62,191 nt of DNA from Dysgonamonadaceae bacterium (GTDB lineage: Bacteria; Bacteroidota; Bacteroidia; Bacteroidales; Azobacteroidaceae). The stretch is taken from assembly GCA_031257875.1 (NCBI GenBank), contig JAIRNV010000137.1, positions 1 to 62,191 of the forward strand. Direction: 5' to 3'. The notes under the pieces were generated by a model. It searched no databases, had not been told where the DNA came from, and was given only the letters and a program-made list of their open reading frames with translations. Both the position numbers and the translations under genes were made by a program. Positions 40,880 to 50,378 of the stretch are shown piece after piece (the stretch's first letter is position 1; every line of letters starts with the position of its first letter).

Positions 40880-40977
40880 CCCTTGTTGCGACAAGGTTCT
40901 TACCTTGTTGCAACTATCCCGACAGGTTCAACCTGTCAGAATAGACGGCGCGAGGCACAGCCTCGCACCAACCTGGG
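40880..40977 (+). repeat. 98-bp repeat R, copy 1
   Basis: Nearly identical to 42462-42559; contains gacaggttcaacctgtc and gcgaggcacagcctcgc palindromes. Confidence 0.95.
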
Positions 40978-41009
40978 GGAAGATTCATATGAAGGAACTG
41001 ACAACCTTT

Positions 41010-41182
41010 TTTTAAGTCCATACGTAGCGATGTTCCGCGAATTAAGAACATTAGGATGTACTTTCACGAATATGGAAAAATCGTTATGTACGTATTCGAT
41101 TCCTAGCTTTAGGGATAATCTTATTGCCAAGCACCCTGGTTTGATCACACAAATAACTAACGTAATATCCAGCAGGTTATGA
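41010..41182 (+). pseudogene. Detached C-terminal tail of the metalloprotease-like lipoprotein (cassette 1)
   Basis: RTLGCTFTNMEKSLCTYSIPSFRDNLIAKHPGLITQITNVISS vs VTLGCSFVNIEKSLCAYSIGAFRNNLTGKYPNRQQRITEIIQ. Confidence 0.8.
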
Positions 41183-41706
41183 AACGGAATTTAATCATAC
41201 CTTGCGCTTTTTTATTGTTATCACTTGCTTGTACTCGCACTGAAAAGTGGTCAATGGAGTTGCATAAAGTTGTCATTAACTCAACCGATAAAGCCTTGTA
41301 CTGCGAAGTCATAACAGATGAAGGTAGCAAGAACGCATTTGTCAATGCATACGATAGCATTGACATGAAATTTTACAGAGAGCATGATGTAGAGTTGGGG
41401 TTACTGGAATCGGCATTGACCTCCACTGTCAGACAAGATAGAATTATTGTGAAAGAGGAAACCATATTTAATATTGTCGATACAAGCAAATATAAATATG
41501 CTCTTGAGTATGAAGCTATTCCACAACAAGGAAATACAGAAAAAGAAAAAATTTTTGCACGGCATCTTGTAAAAGAACTTGGAGAGGGTTCAACAGACAA
41601 AAATGCAATAATTATCATCAAGTTAAATGTGACAGATTCTATTTTGCAAATTATGCAGAAAGACTACGGCATGTTGGATAAATTCAAAGAGTATTACAGC
41701 AATTAG
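41179..41706 (+). CDS. Small lipoprotein, cassette 1
   Basis: Lipobox LLSLACT; C-term MQKDYGMLDKFKEYY shared with siblings; ATGA overlap with tail. Confidence 0.8.
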   Translation: MKRNLIIPCAFLLLSLACTRTEKWSMELHKVVINSTDKALYCEVITDEGSKNAFVNAYDSIDMKFYREHDVELGLLESALTSTVRQDRIIVKEETIFNIVDTSKYKYALEYEAIPQQGNTEKEKIFARHLVKELGEGSTDKNAIIIIKLNVTDSILQIMQKDYGMLDKFKEYYSN

Positions 41707-41761
41707 TAGCAATAAAAAATACAGCGGTGGCACTTGCCCTCTGCTGTATTTTATCACCCTG

Positions 41762-41890
41762 GTGCAGTTGTCAAAACATGGGAAAAAATCGCTTTGTACG
41801 TATAGTGTTACAGGTTTTAGAGACAATCTGGTTGGCAAATACCCAGGCAGAAGAGACAGAATAATTGAAATAATTAGTAGATATGAATAG
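41762..41890 (+). pseudogene. Detached metalloprotease tail (cassette 2)
   Basis: KKSLCTYSVTGFRDNLVGKYPGRRDRIIEIISRYE*, read from sequence. Confidence 0.8.
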
Positions 41891-42386
41891 GTACTTATAT
41901 TTTTTATGTATCATTCTTTGTTTCATAAGATGCAATCCTGAGGTGGATACTTCTTTTGAATACACAAAGTCGCTGGTAAACAAAACCGACAAAGTACTTT
42001 TTTATGCAGTCAGGACTACTGCCGGCAGTGACAGTGCTTTTTCGTATGGTCATGACAGTATTGAATTTTATTTTGTACATCGCAGCAAGGTTTCTTTACC
42101 TCCTGTAGGTCCATATCACATAGACATTGAAGGTGTAAGTATGCGTGAAGAAAGGTTATATAATCTGACCGATACTTCTTTTTTCCGATTCAATTTAAAC
42201 AGGAACACATGGAACGGGAAAGATTCCATATATTGGGATAATATTACATATAGTGTACTTGACGGTACAAATGCAGGCATGCATGAAAGACATTTTGAAA
42301 CATTGACATTTCAGGATATTTTATTCACTGTCATGCAAAAGGATTACGGTATGTTGGATAAATTTCGTGAGTACTATGATAGATAA
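41883..42386 (+). CDS. Small lipoprotein, cassette 2
   Basis: CFIRCNPEVD lipobox-like; MQKDYGMLDKFREYY C-term; overlaps tail by 8 nt. Confidence 0.8.
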   Translation: MNRYLYFLCIILCFIRCNPEVDTSFEYTKSLVNKTDKVLFYAVRTTAGSDSAFSYGHDSIEFYFVHRSKVSLPPVGPYHIDIEGVSMREERLYNLTDTSFFRFNLNRNTWNGKDSIYWDNITYSVLDGTNAGMHERHFETLTFQDILFTVMQKDYGMLDKFREYYDR

Positions 42387-42464
42387 TAATAGCAATATAA
42401 CTATAAAAGAATAATATAAACTGTTTCTTAAATTTCAATATGTATGTTTAGATTTGAACATCCC
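42229..42464 (+). repeat. Direct repeat, copy 1 (lipoprotein 3' end through batB 5' end)
   Basis: Near-identical to 45299-45530, with a 4-nt deletion in copy 2. Confidence 0.95.
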
Positions 42465-42869
42465 TTGTTGCGACAAGGTTCTTACCTTGTTGCAACTATC
42501 CCGACAGGTTCAACCGGTCAGAATAGACGGCGCGAGGCACAGCCTCGCACCAACCTGGGAACGGTTGGCGAAGCGCCCTATCCTGTGCAGACAGCGCTCG
42601 GCGTGCGGACGCAAATGGTGAAAGTGGAAATTGACGAAAAAACGTTGACGCAAATTGCTCAAATTACCGGCGGCCGCTATTTCAGGGCAACGAACAATAA
42701 AGCCCTGGTCGAAATTTACAAGGAAATCGACCAAATGGAAAAAACAAAAATGAGTGTGCAGGAATACAGCAAAAAGCAGGAAGAATACGGCCGTTATGCA
42801 ATGTGGGCGATGATTTTCTTCCTGCTGGAAATTCTGTTGAGGTATACGATATTAAAAAATATTCCATAG
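42444..42869 (+). pseudogene. Chimeric ORF: batB start + repeat R + in-frame batA C-terminus
   Basis: MFRFEHP (BatB) then R then TVGEAPYPVQTALGVRTQMVKVE...LKNIP (BatA). Confidence 0.9.
42462..42559 (+). repeat. 98-bp repeat R, copy 2
   Basis: See 40880-40977. Confidence 0.95.
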
Positions 42870-42878
42870 TATTTTAGA

Positions 42879-44777
42879 GTGATGAAAAAAATTTTATTCT
42901 TTTTCGTGAGTATGATCTTTATAGCTTGCGAACGGGAAAGCGTTCCACAAACAGATGTAATTGATGAAACTGCCGGTGGTAGTGATCTTTCCTTTAGTAT
43001 AGAGAACAGGGAAGTACGTCCGGTTATACTGGGTAAACAGAAAAACAACCCGTATTCGGTAGAAAACATGCTATTAGCGCTGGATACACTGCGTGCATAC
43101 GCAAATGCAGTCGGTGACGAAGAACTGCAATCAAATGCAGGCATACGGGCAGGGACTTTAGAAACACTGTCTATCAATACCACTGATTTGTATGTACGTT
43201 TTCTACCGCAGGACAGCATCGGATATGCGGCATTGAAAAGTGATTCCACTTTGGAGTTGTTTAATTATCCACTTGATTATGAGATTGTACAGGCAGGAGA
43301 TTATTATTATGATCCGACTGTTGGCGACAATGTCTACACGTGGCTGTATGCCGTAGTAAAACCCTGTTATCAGCCTCCGCAGGGAGTGGTTTATGAAGTG
43401 CCGGAAGAACTTTTTATCATTGAAAACAGCGAAGGTTATACTGAAGAAACAATTTCGGAAGAAGAGGTACAAATAAAATCAAATAAAAACAGTCCAAAAG
43501 CTGTTATTGATGATAATTTACGGAAAGCGCTTGTTGCCACTTCTTTTGTTCTTACCGGTAATGGCGGAGAATTACGGACAGACTGTCCCGTTTCAACGGA
43601 TACTCTACAGTTCAGAAGAACGGTAACGAGTTGTAGCAGGAAATGTATTTTGTGGGGACGGGTATGTTGGACAACCTGCGATTACAAATATTATCCCGAA
43701 GGTTATATAAGAGTAAACACCCCGTCCGGCGACGTTGGGCTGAAAGGAGTGAAAGTACGTACCACCCGATGGTTTCATACTATCACGATGCGAACCAATT
43801 CCAGCGGTTATTATCAGTCTCCGAACGATTATTATGATGATATTTTGATACTGAACACTCCCCATTATGAAATTATTTTTGACGGTGCTAACGGCGGTAA
43901 TTCATGGACATTGAGCAAGGCTTTATTCGGGGCGATTTGTCTGTGGACAAATTCATACGGTGCGGGATACCACAGTCCTAACGGTCACTCCATGACTTTC
44001 TACACCAATAGCGACTACTGGGGAAAAGCCGTGCTGAATAATGCCGTTTATGACTATATAGACTACGCAACAACAGACGGGATTAGTTTGCCTCCGTCAA
44101 GTTTGGATATTGCCAATAAACAGTCGAGTGATTTAACTTCATCGGCTCCACTTTTGAAGAATCATATTGACTGGGCTTTAATTTATGCCTCCCCTTTTTG
44201 GGGTACCGTAGCAACCGTGGTAGGATACTCTCTGTTCGGATGGAGTTTTCCGGATTTGATACTTCGATACAATAAAACCCTGAGCGATTATAACAAAATC
44301 ACAGCAACTTGCTGGCACGAACTGACCCATGCCAGCCAGTTGCGGCGCATGAAGAGCGAAAAAGGTTTCCTTTGGGCATCCGACTATTGGAGTCATGTGG
44401 TGTTGCAGGAAGCGTCAAATTATGAAAAAACAGGCGGTTCTTATGGCAATAAAGGCGATACTAACTGGCAGATTATTGCCTTAGCCGAAGGGTGGGCAAA
44501 TTATAGAGAGTGGGATTTGGCAAGAAGATATTTGAACTATAATATATATGGGGAAAATTCAGAAACCCATGTCCCATATTATTTCGATGACTATTCAACT
44601 TCTATTGCTATCTTTTATGGTGGGATGTTTGATAGATTAGTAACGTTAGGATGTTCTTTTGTCAATATAGAAAAATCACTGTGTGCATACAGTATTGGAG
44701 CTTTTCGGAATAACCTTACAGGCAAATATCCAAACCGGCAACAACGTATAACAGAAATAATTCAGCCTTATGAATAG
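42879..44777 (+). CDS. Zinc-metalloprotease-like lipoprotein (HExxH...E)
   Basis: Lipobox SMIFIACE; CWHELTHASQLRRMKS; downstream ALAEGWANYREW as possible third ligand. Confidence 0.75.
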   Translation: MMKKILFFFVSMIFIACERESVPQTDVIDETAGGSDLSFSIENREVRPVILGKQKNNPYSVENMLLALDTLRAYANAVGDEELQSNAGIRAGTLETLSINTTDLYVRFLPQDSIGYAALKSDSTLELFNYPLDYEIVQAGDYYYDPTVGDNVYTWLYAVVKPCYQPPQGVVYEVPEELFIIENSEGYTEETISEEEVQIKSNKNSPKAVIDDNLRKALVATSFVLTGNGGELRTDCPVSTDTLQFRRTVTSCSRKCILWGRVCWTTCDYKYYPEGYIRVNTPSGDVGLKGVKVRTTRWFHTITMRTNSSGYYQSPNDYYDDILILNTPHYEIIFDGANGGNSWTLSKALFGAICLWTNSYGAGYHSPNGHSMTFYTNSDYWGKAVLNNAVYDYIDYATTDGISLPPSSLDIANKQSSDLTSSAPLLKNHIDWALIYASPFWGTVATVVGYSLFGWSFPDLILRYNKTLSDYNKITATCWHELTHASQLRRMKSEKGFLWASDYWSHVVLQEASNYEKTGGSYGNKGDTNWQIIALAEGWANYREWDLARRYLNYNIYGENSETHVPYYFDDYSTSIAIFYGGMFDRLVTLGCSFVNIEKSLCAYSIGAFRNNLTGKYPNRQQRITEIIQPYE

Positions 44778-45276
44778 AATATTTTGCACATTGTTAATCT
44801 TGTTGTTTTCAGCATGTGTACACGAACAGGAGAAAATTGTCAGTTCGGAAACAGTTTTTGAAGTAGAAAACTATTCTGCAAAAGATATTATTTATGCTGT
44901 CAAGACGGAGATTGGGAACGATACTCTTTACCTCAAACCTCAAGACATCAAAAAAATGTCTTTTCGAAAAGAAAAAAAACAAGTCGTTGAAACATATCCT
45001 GCAGGTGAGACTCTCTTTGATTTGGTGGAATTTGTCAAATCTTATGAGCAAATGATATGTAGTTTGACCGATACTGCAAGATATATTCGTATCAGTGGAT
45101 TAGGAGCATCAGAACAAGATACCATATTTGATGCGAGTCGGCATGAATCTCTTGAAGGTGATGTTTTTAACAGGGTTGTCAGAGTTGTAATTGAAGTTAC
45201 AGACTCTTTGCTGACTATAGCAGAAAAGGATTACATCATGCTGAAAGAGTTCAAAGAGTACTATGCAAACGAATAA
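44770..45276 (+). CDS. Small lipoprotein, cassette 3
   Basis: Lipobox LLFSACV; EKDYIMLKEFKEYY C-term; overlaps protease stop by 8 nt. Confidence 0.8.
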   Translation: MNRIFCTLLILLFSACVHEQEKIVSSETVFEVENYSAKDIIYAVKTEIGNDTLYLKPQDIKKMSFRKEKKQVVETYPAGETLFDLVEFVKSYEQMICSLTDTARYIRISGLGASEQDTIFDASRHESLEGDVFNRVVRVVIEVTDSLLTIAEKDYIMLKEFKEYYANE

Positions 45277-45298
45277 CAATAAAACTGTACATCACCCC

Positions 45299-45530
45299 TA
45301 TATTGGGATAATATTACATATAGTGTACTTGACGGTACAAATGCATGCATGAAAGACATTTTGAAACATTGACATTTCAGGATATTTTATTCACTGTCAT
45401 GCAAAAGGATTACGGTATGCTGGATAAATTTCGTGAGTACTATGATAGATAATAATAGCAATATAACTATAAAAGAATAATATAAACTGTTTCTTAAATT
45501 TCAATATGTATGTTTAGATTTGAACATCCC
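45299..45530 (+). repeat. Direct repeat, copy 2 (frameshifted lipoprotein remnant through batB start)
   Basis: See 42229-42464. Confidence 0.95.
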
Positions 45531-46529
45531 GAATATCTGTATTTGCTGGTATTATTGCCCGCTTTTTTGTTTCTCTTCCTGTACTCCATGTACATCAAAA
45601 AAAGGAATCTGAAAAGACTTGGCAACATGAAGATTCTTCGCGGATTAATGCCCGATGTAGCCTTGAAAAAGCAACATCTGAAATTTTGGCTGTCGTTTGT
45701 CTGCCTGGGCTTATTCATAGTGATCATTGCAGGTCCGCAATTCGGCTCAAAACTGGAAACCGTCAAACGGCAAGGCATCGAAGCAATGATTTGTTTGGAC
45801 GTATCCAATTCCATGCTATCCAACGATATCAATCCAAGCCGTCTGGAAAAGTCCAAACAGATTTTATCCAGATTGATCGACGATTTACGCGATGATAAAA
45901 TCGGCCTGATTGTCTTTGCCGGCGATGCTTTTATCCAGTTGCCCGTTACTTCGGATTATGTTTCGGCAAAAATGTTTTTGTCTTCCATCAATCCGTCTAT
46001 GGTTCCGACGCAGGGAACGGCTATCGGAGCCGCCATCAATTTGGCAATCAGTTCTTTTTCTCCTTCGGAAAAATCGGAAAAAACGATTATCCTGATTACC
46101 GACGGGGAAAACCACGAAGACGACGCCCTGGGCGCCGCTAAAGCCGCAAACGAAAAAGGAATCAAAATCAACGTCCTGGGCGTAGGATCGCTTCAGGGAG
46201 GCCCCATCCCTACGCCAGGCAACAATTATCAAAAGGATAAAGACGGGACGATGGTTATTACCCGGCTGAATGAACAAATGTGTCAAGAGATTGCAACAAC
46301 CGGCAATGGTATGTATGCAAGAACCGACAACACAAACAGCGCGCTGAAAGCCCTGCAAAAGGAACTGGCCAAATTGACCAAATCGGAAGTGGAAAGTAAA
46401 ATTTATTCTTCTTATGATGAAAAATACCTGATTCCCGCCTGGTTTTTGCTGTTTCTTTTAATCGGGGAATTTTTTATTTTAGATAGAAAAAACAGGGTTT
46501 TAAGTAAAATCAAACTTTTTAAAATCTGA
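45510..46529 (+). CDS. batB: VWA-domain aerotolerance protein BatB
   Basis: MFRFEHPEYLYLLVLLPAFLFL; MICLDVSNSMLSNDINPSRLEKSKQ. Confidence 0.92.
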   Translation: MFRFEHPEYLYLLVLLPAFLFLFLYSMYIKKRNLKRLGNMKILRGLMPDVALKKQHLKFWLSFVCLGLFIVIIAGPQFGSKLETVKRQGIEAMICLDVSNSMLSNDINPSRLEKSKQILSRLIDDLRDDKIGLIVFAGDAFIQLPVTSDYVSAKMFLSSINPSMVPTQGTAIGAAINLAISSFSPSEKSEKTIILITDGENHEDDALGAAKAANEKGIKINVLGVGSLQGGPIPTPGNNYQKDKDGTMVITRLNEQMCQEIATTGNGMYARTDNTNSALKALQKELAKLTKSEVESKIYSSYDEKYLIPAWFLLFLLIGEFFILDRKNRVLSKIKLFKI

Positions 46530-46544
46530 TAATGCGAAATTTTC

Positions 46545-46991
46545 ATGGATAAAAATCCCATACAGGAAGCAAACCGTTATCTTGCGAATGCAAGACAAAT
46601 CTTATCGGAAAAAGCCAAAAAGGATGGCGACTTTTACGGCGATCGGAAGTATGTTAAAATAGCCGGTCACACGGCATGGTGCGGCGTATTAATAGCTCTT
46701 GACGCGGTATTGAACGTCCGCAGAAACTTAAAAAAGAATCAGCGTCCTGATTTTAATGATTATTTGTCGGCGGTTTCCAGGATAGATTCAAAAACGTCCC
46801 GCCTTTTACTGGCGGCTTATGAAACGCTTCATAAATCTCTTGGGTATGACGGTAATCCTGATTACAAAATAGTTCAACGCAGTCTTGATCAGGCTCGACT
46901 GTTAATTGACTGGGCTTCTCAACATGAGCAGCCAGCCGCTCCGGCGTCTTCGCGCAAAAGTCCGTTTTTAAGTATCTTAAAGTTTTGGTAA
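46545..46991 (+). CDS. DUF5618-like helical protein (paralogue)
   Basis: MDKNPIQEANRYLANARQILSEKAKKDGDFYGDRKYVKIAGHTAWCGVLIALDAVL. Confidence 0.7.
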   Translation: MDKNPIQEANRYLANARQILSEKAKKDGDFYGDRKYVKIAGHTAWCGVLIALDAVLNVRRNLKKNQRPDFNDYLSAVSRIDSKTSRLLLAAYETLHKSLGYDGNPDYKIVQRSLDQARLLIDWASQHEQPAAPASSRKSPFLSILKFW

Positions 46992-47022
46992 GATTATGTG
47001 AAACGATGATAAATTTATAATT

Positions 47023-47721
47023 ATGAGGAAAATTTTCTATGTGTTTTTGTCCGTCGTTATCGCTTTTTCGACGCCCGCTTTTTCCCAAAAAGAGGTCAGA
47101 AAAGAATTGAGAAAAGGAAATAAGGAGTATAAAGGGGAAAAATATACCGAAGCTGAAATCAATTACAGGAAAGCTTTGGAATCGAATGCCCGTTCGAAAG
47201 AGGCCGCTTATAATCTGGGAAACAGCCTGTACAAACAGTCTAAATTCCCGGAAGCCGCAGAACAGTACCAGGCCGCGCTTTCCGGGGAAAAAGACAACAA
47301 TCTTGCCGCCGCCGACTGGCACAATATTGGAAACGTCTTTATGAACAATAAAGAGTATCAAAAAAGCGTTGATGCATATAAACAGTCGCTCCGGTTGAAT
47401 CCGGGCGACGACGAGACTCGCTATAATCTGGCTCTGGCTCAAAAATTGCTGGCAGATCAACAGCAGCAGCAACAAAACAATCAGAATAAGGACAAGCAGG
47501 AGCAGAACAAAGACGAACAGCAAAAACAGGATCAACAAAAGCAAGACCAACAGCAAGACAGGCAGGAGCAGCAACAACAGCAAAATCCCGATGAAATGCA
47601 GAAGGAAAATGCGGAACAGATTCTAAACGCAATGATGCAAAACGAACGCAACACGCAGGAAAAAGTGAAAGCGGAACAGGTAAGACAACAAAAACAACGG
47701 AAAACGGATAAGAACTGGTAA
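47023..47721 (+). CDS. batC: TPR protein BatC
   Basis: TPRs then Q/K/D low-complexity C-term; operon position. Confidence 0.88.
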   Translation: MRKIFYVFLSVVIAFSTPAFSQKEVRKELRKGNKEYKGEKYTEAEINYRKALESNARSKEAAYNLGNSLYKQSKFPEAAEQYQAALSGEKDNNLAAADWHNIGNVFMNNKEYQKSVDAYKQSLRLNPGDDETRYNLALAQKLLADQQQQQQNNQNKDKQEQNKDEQQKQDQQKQDQQQDRQEQQQQQNPDEMQKENAEQILNAMMQNERNTQEKVKAEQVRQQKQRKTDKNW

Positions 47722-47726
47722 AAAGT

Positions 47727-49574
47727 ATGAGGAAATTAATTCTTTTATTTACGGTATTTTGCCTGGGAATCGGACGGATTGCCGCCCAGGAAGTAACATT
47801 CAGAGCCTCTTCCGAAAGAACGGTTGTTGTCAATCAGCAATTCAGGATAGCTTACACGCTATCGACTTCCGGTCAGGAGAAAGCAAAAAATTTGCAACTG
47901 GGCGATATTAAAAATTTTGAGATTCTATACGAACCGGTGCTTTCCCAGCAAGGTTCCTCCACAAGTATTATTAACGGGAAAATGACATCCTCGTTCACGG
48001 CTGTTTACACTTGTGTAGTCATGGCCAAAACGGAAGGAACATTTACCATACCGCCGGCCACAATTACCGTGGGAAACAGTACATATAAATCCAACGAATT
48101 GACTGTCACGGCGCTTCCTGCCGAGCAGGCAGCGAACGCGGCGGCTCACAATAATAACGCTTCGCAGGCCGAACAGCAGCAAGTGGCGAGCGCTTCATCC
48201 AATAAAGATGTGTTCGTTGTTATGCACGTATCCAAAAATTCCGTTTATGAAAATGAAGGATTCTTAGTTACTTTCAAATTGTATTCTTTGGTTGATGTTA
48301 GTGGTTTTGAAGGCGCTAAATTTCCTGAATTTGAAGGATTTATTTCCCAGGAAATAGATTTGGGATCGAATACGCAAATGAAGCTGGAGGCTTACAACGG
48401 ACGCAATTACCGCACCGCAATAATTAAACAAACCGTCCTGTATCCGCAACGTTCGGGAAAAATCACGATTGGCGCCGGAAAATTCGACGTCGTTGCCCGT
48501 ATCCGTTCCCAACAAAGGGTCAGAAGTTTTTTCGACGACTTTTTTGATACTTATTCGGATGTCAAAAAATCATTGACTTCCGCGCCGGTAACGATTAATG
48601 TCAAGCCTTTGCCCGCCGGTAAACCGGCTTCTTTTTCGGGCGCCGTCGGCGAATATGCAATGACTTCGTCTATCAGTTCCAATGAAGTGAAATCAGACGA
48701 CGCCGTTACCGTCAAAGTGAACATTTCCGGAAACGGGAATATCAAATTGCTTAAAAACCCGGAAGTTGTTTTTCCCAACGACTTTGAAGTATTTGATCCC
48801 GTTGTCGATACGAAAACCAATGTTACCCAGTCGGGCGTCAGGGGAACTAAATCCATTGAGTACAACGCGATTCCGCGTTATGCCGGCGATTTTACCATTC
48901 CTAAAGCCGAATTTTCTTATTTCGACCTGAAATCGCAGACTTACCGGACGTTGAGCACTCCGGAATATAAATTGCACGTTGAACAGGGGGAAGCCGGAAG
49001 CGGAAGCGTTACCGCGCCCGTTCTCAATGCAACGGACAAGGAAAGTATTCGCTTTTTGGGAAAAGACATCCGGTACATCAAGACGGAAAATTACAGGTTC
49101 CACAAAGGTTCGTTTTTCTTTGGGTCGTTTAATTATTACCTGTTTTATATCGTTCCTGCTTTGCTGTTTATCGTCCTGTTTATCATTTACCGGAAACAGG
49201 CGGCCGAGAATGCCAATATCGCCCTGGTACGCACTAAAAAAGCCAATAAAGTCGCCTCCAAACGCCTGAAAACGGCCGCTAAATACTTGAACGAAAATAA
49301 ACACGAGGCTTTTTACGATGAAACATTGAAAGCTGTTTGGGGTTATCTGAGTGATAAATTGAATATTCCGGTTTCGGCTTTGACCAAAGACAATGTAGAA
49401 GCCAATTTAACTCAATACGGAGTGGATGAAAATTTAATCCACGATTTCAGGAATATCCTCGACACGGCGGAATTTGCGCGTTTTGCGCCTGCACAGGAAA
49501 GCGGGGCGATGGACGAACTGTATCATTCGACCGTTAAAGCGATAGATAAAATGGAAAGTATCATCAAAAAATAA
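47727..49574 (+). CDS. batD: BatD family protein
   Basis: VTFRASSERTVVVNQQFRIAYTLS; Ig-like repeats, C-terminal TM; operon position. Confidence 0.93.
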   Translation: MRKLILLFTVFCLGIGRIAAQEVTFRASSERTVVVNQQFRIAYTLSTSGQEKAKNLQLGDIKNFEILYEPVLSQQGSSTSIINGKMTSSFTAVYTCVVMAKTEGTFTIPPATITVGNSTYKSNELTVTALPAEQAANAAAHNNNASQAEQQQVASASSNKDVFVVMHVSKNSVYENEGFLVTFKLYSLVDVSGFEGAKFPEFEGFISQEIDLGSNTQMKLEAYNGRNYRTAIIKQTVLYPQRSGKITIGAGKFDVVARIRSQQRVRSFFDDFFDTYSDVKKSLTSAPVTINVKPLPAGKPASFSGAVGEYAMTSSISSNEVKSDDAVTVKVNISGNGNIKLLKNPEVVFPNDFEVFDPVVDTKTNVTQSGVRGTKSIEYNAIPRYAGDFTIPKAEFSYFDLKSQTYRTLSTPEYKLHVEQGEAGSGSVTAPVLNATDKESIRFLGKDIRYIKTENYRFHKGSFFFGSFNYYLFYIVPALLFIVLFIIYRKQAAENANIALVRTKKANKVASKRLKTAAKYLNENKHEAFYDETLKAVWGYLSDKLNIPVSALTKDNVEANLTQYGVDENLIHDFRNILDTAEFARFAPAQESGAMDELYHSTVKAIDKMESIIKK

Positions 49575-49584
49575 GGCAGAGAAA

Positions 49585-50334
49585 ATGAAGAAACTATTTT
49601 ATATCTTAACTGTAATTTTACTCGCAACAACTCATTTGTCGGCGCAAGATATACTGCAAGCTGCAAATGAAGCCTACGCCAAAGGTGATTTTACGAAAGC
49701 CGCAGAATGGTACGAAGCCGCCCTGAAAGAAAAGGGAGAGTCGGCAACGGTTTATTATAATTTGGGCAACAGCTATTACAAAGCCAACAAAATCGCTCCG
49801 AGTATTTTAAATTACGAACGGGCGCTCCTGCTGGAACCGGGAAACGGCGATATTCGCTTCAATTTGGAAATTGCAAAACTGAAAACCGTTGATAAAATCG
49901 AACCTGTCGGGGAATTTTTTCTTACCTCATGGTTTCATTCGATAGAAGACAGCCTGAGCGCCGATGCCTGGAGCAGATTCGGTATTATATGCTTTCTCCT
50001 GTTGATTGGCAGCCTGTTTCTCTTTTTCTTTTCCCGTAAGATATTAATCAAAAAATCAGGCTTTTATGCCGGTATTTGTTTGCTTGTATTAGTAATTTTC
50101 GGGAATATTTTCGCCTGCAATCAAAAGAAAAGCCTGACGCAACGCGACAGCGCCATCATTTTCGTACCTACGACCACCATCAAAAGTTCGCCGTCCGACA
50201 GCGGCACCGACCTGTTCATCCTCCACGAAGGCGCCAAAGTGAAACTGAAAAACGCAATCGGCAACTGGAATGAAATCGAAACGGCCGACGGCAATATCGG
50301 TTGGATTAAACGCAGTGAGATTGCGGTGATTTGA
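49585..50334 (+). CDS. batE: BatE: TPR + SH3-like protein
   Basis: YYNLGNSYYKANKIAPSILNYERALLLEPGNGDIRFNLEIAKLKTVDKI; C-term SH3-like GNWNEIETADGNIGWIKRSEI. Confidence 0.9.
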   Translation: MKKLFYILTVILLATTHLSAQDILQAANEAYAKGDFTKAAEWYEAALKEKGESATVYYNLGNSYYKANKIAPSILNYERALLLEPGNGDIRFNLEIAKLKTVDKIEPVGEFFLTSWFHSIEDSLSADAWSRFGIICFLLLIGSLFLFFFSRKILIKKSGFYAGICLLVLVIFGNIFACNQKKSLTQRDSAIIFVPTTTIKSSPSDSGTDLFILHEGAKVKLKNAIGNWNEIETADGNIGWIKRSEIAVI

Positions 50335-50366
50335 AAAACCGTATACCGTTGCAAAGAAATTTTGTG

Positions 50367-50374
50367 TACTTTTG
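50367..50374 (+). promoter_or_regulatory. Bacteroidetes -7 element TActTTTG, 4 nt before uvrA ATG
   Basis: tgtacttttgcacaATG. Confidence 0.55.
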
Positions 50375-50378
50375 CACA

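Noticed and set aside
46753-47583. - strand leucine-rich ORF (MLLLLLLPVLLLVLLLL)
   Set aside because: Antisense of the glutamine-rich BatC tail, not a membrane protein.
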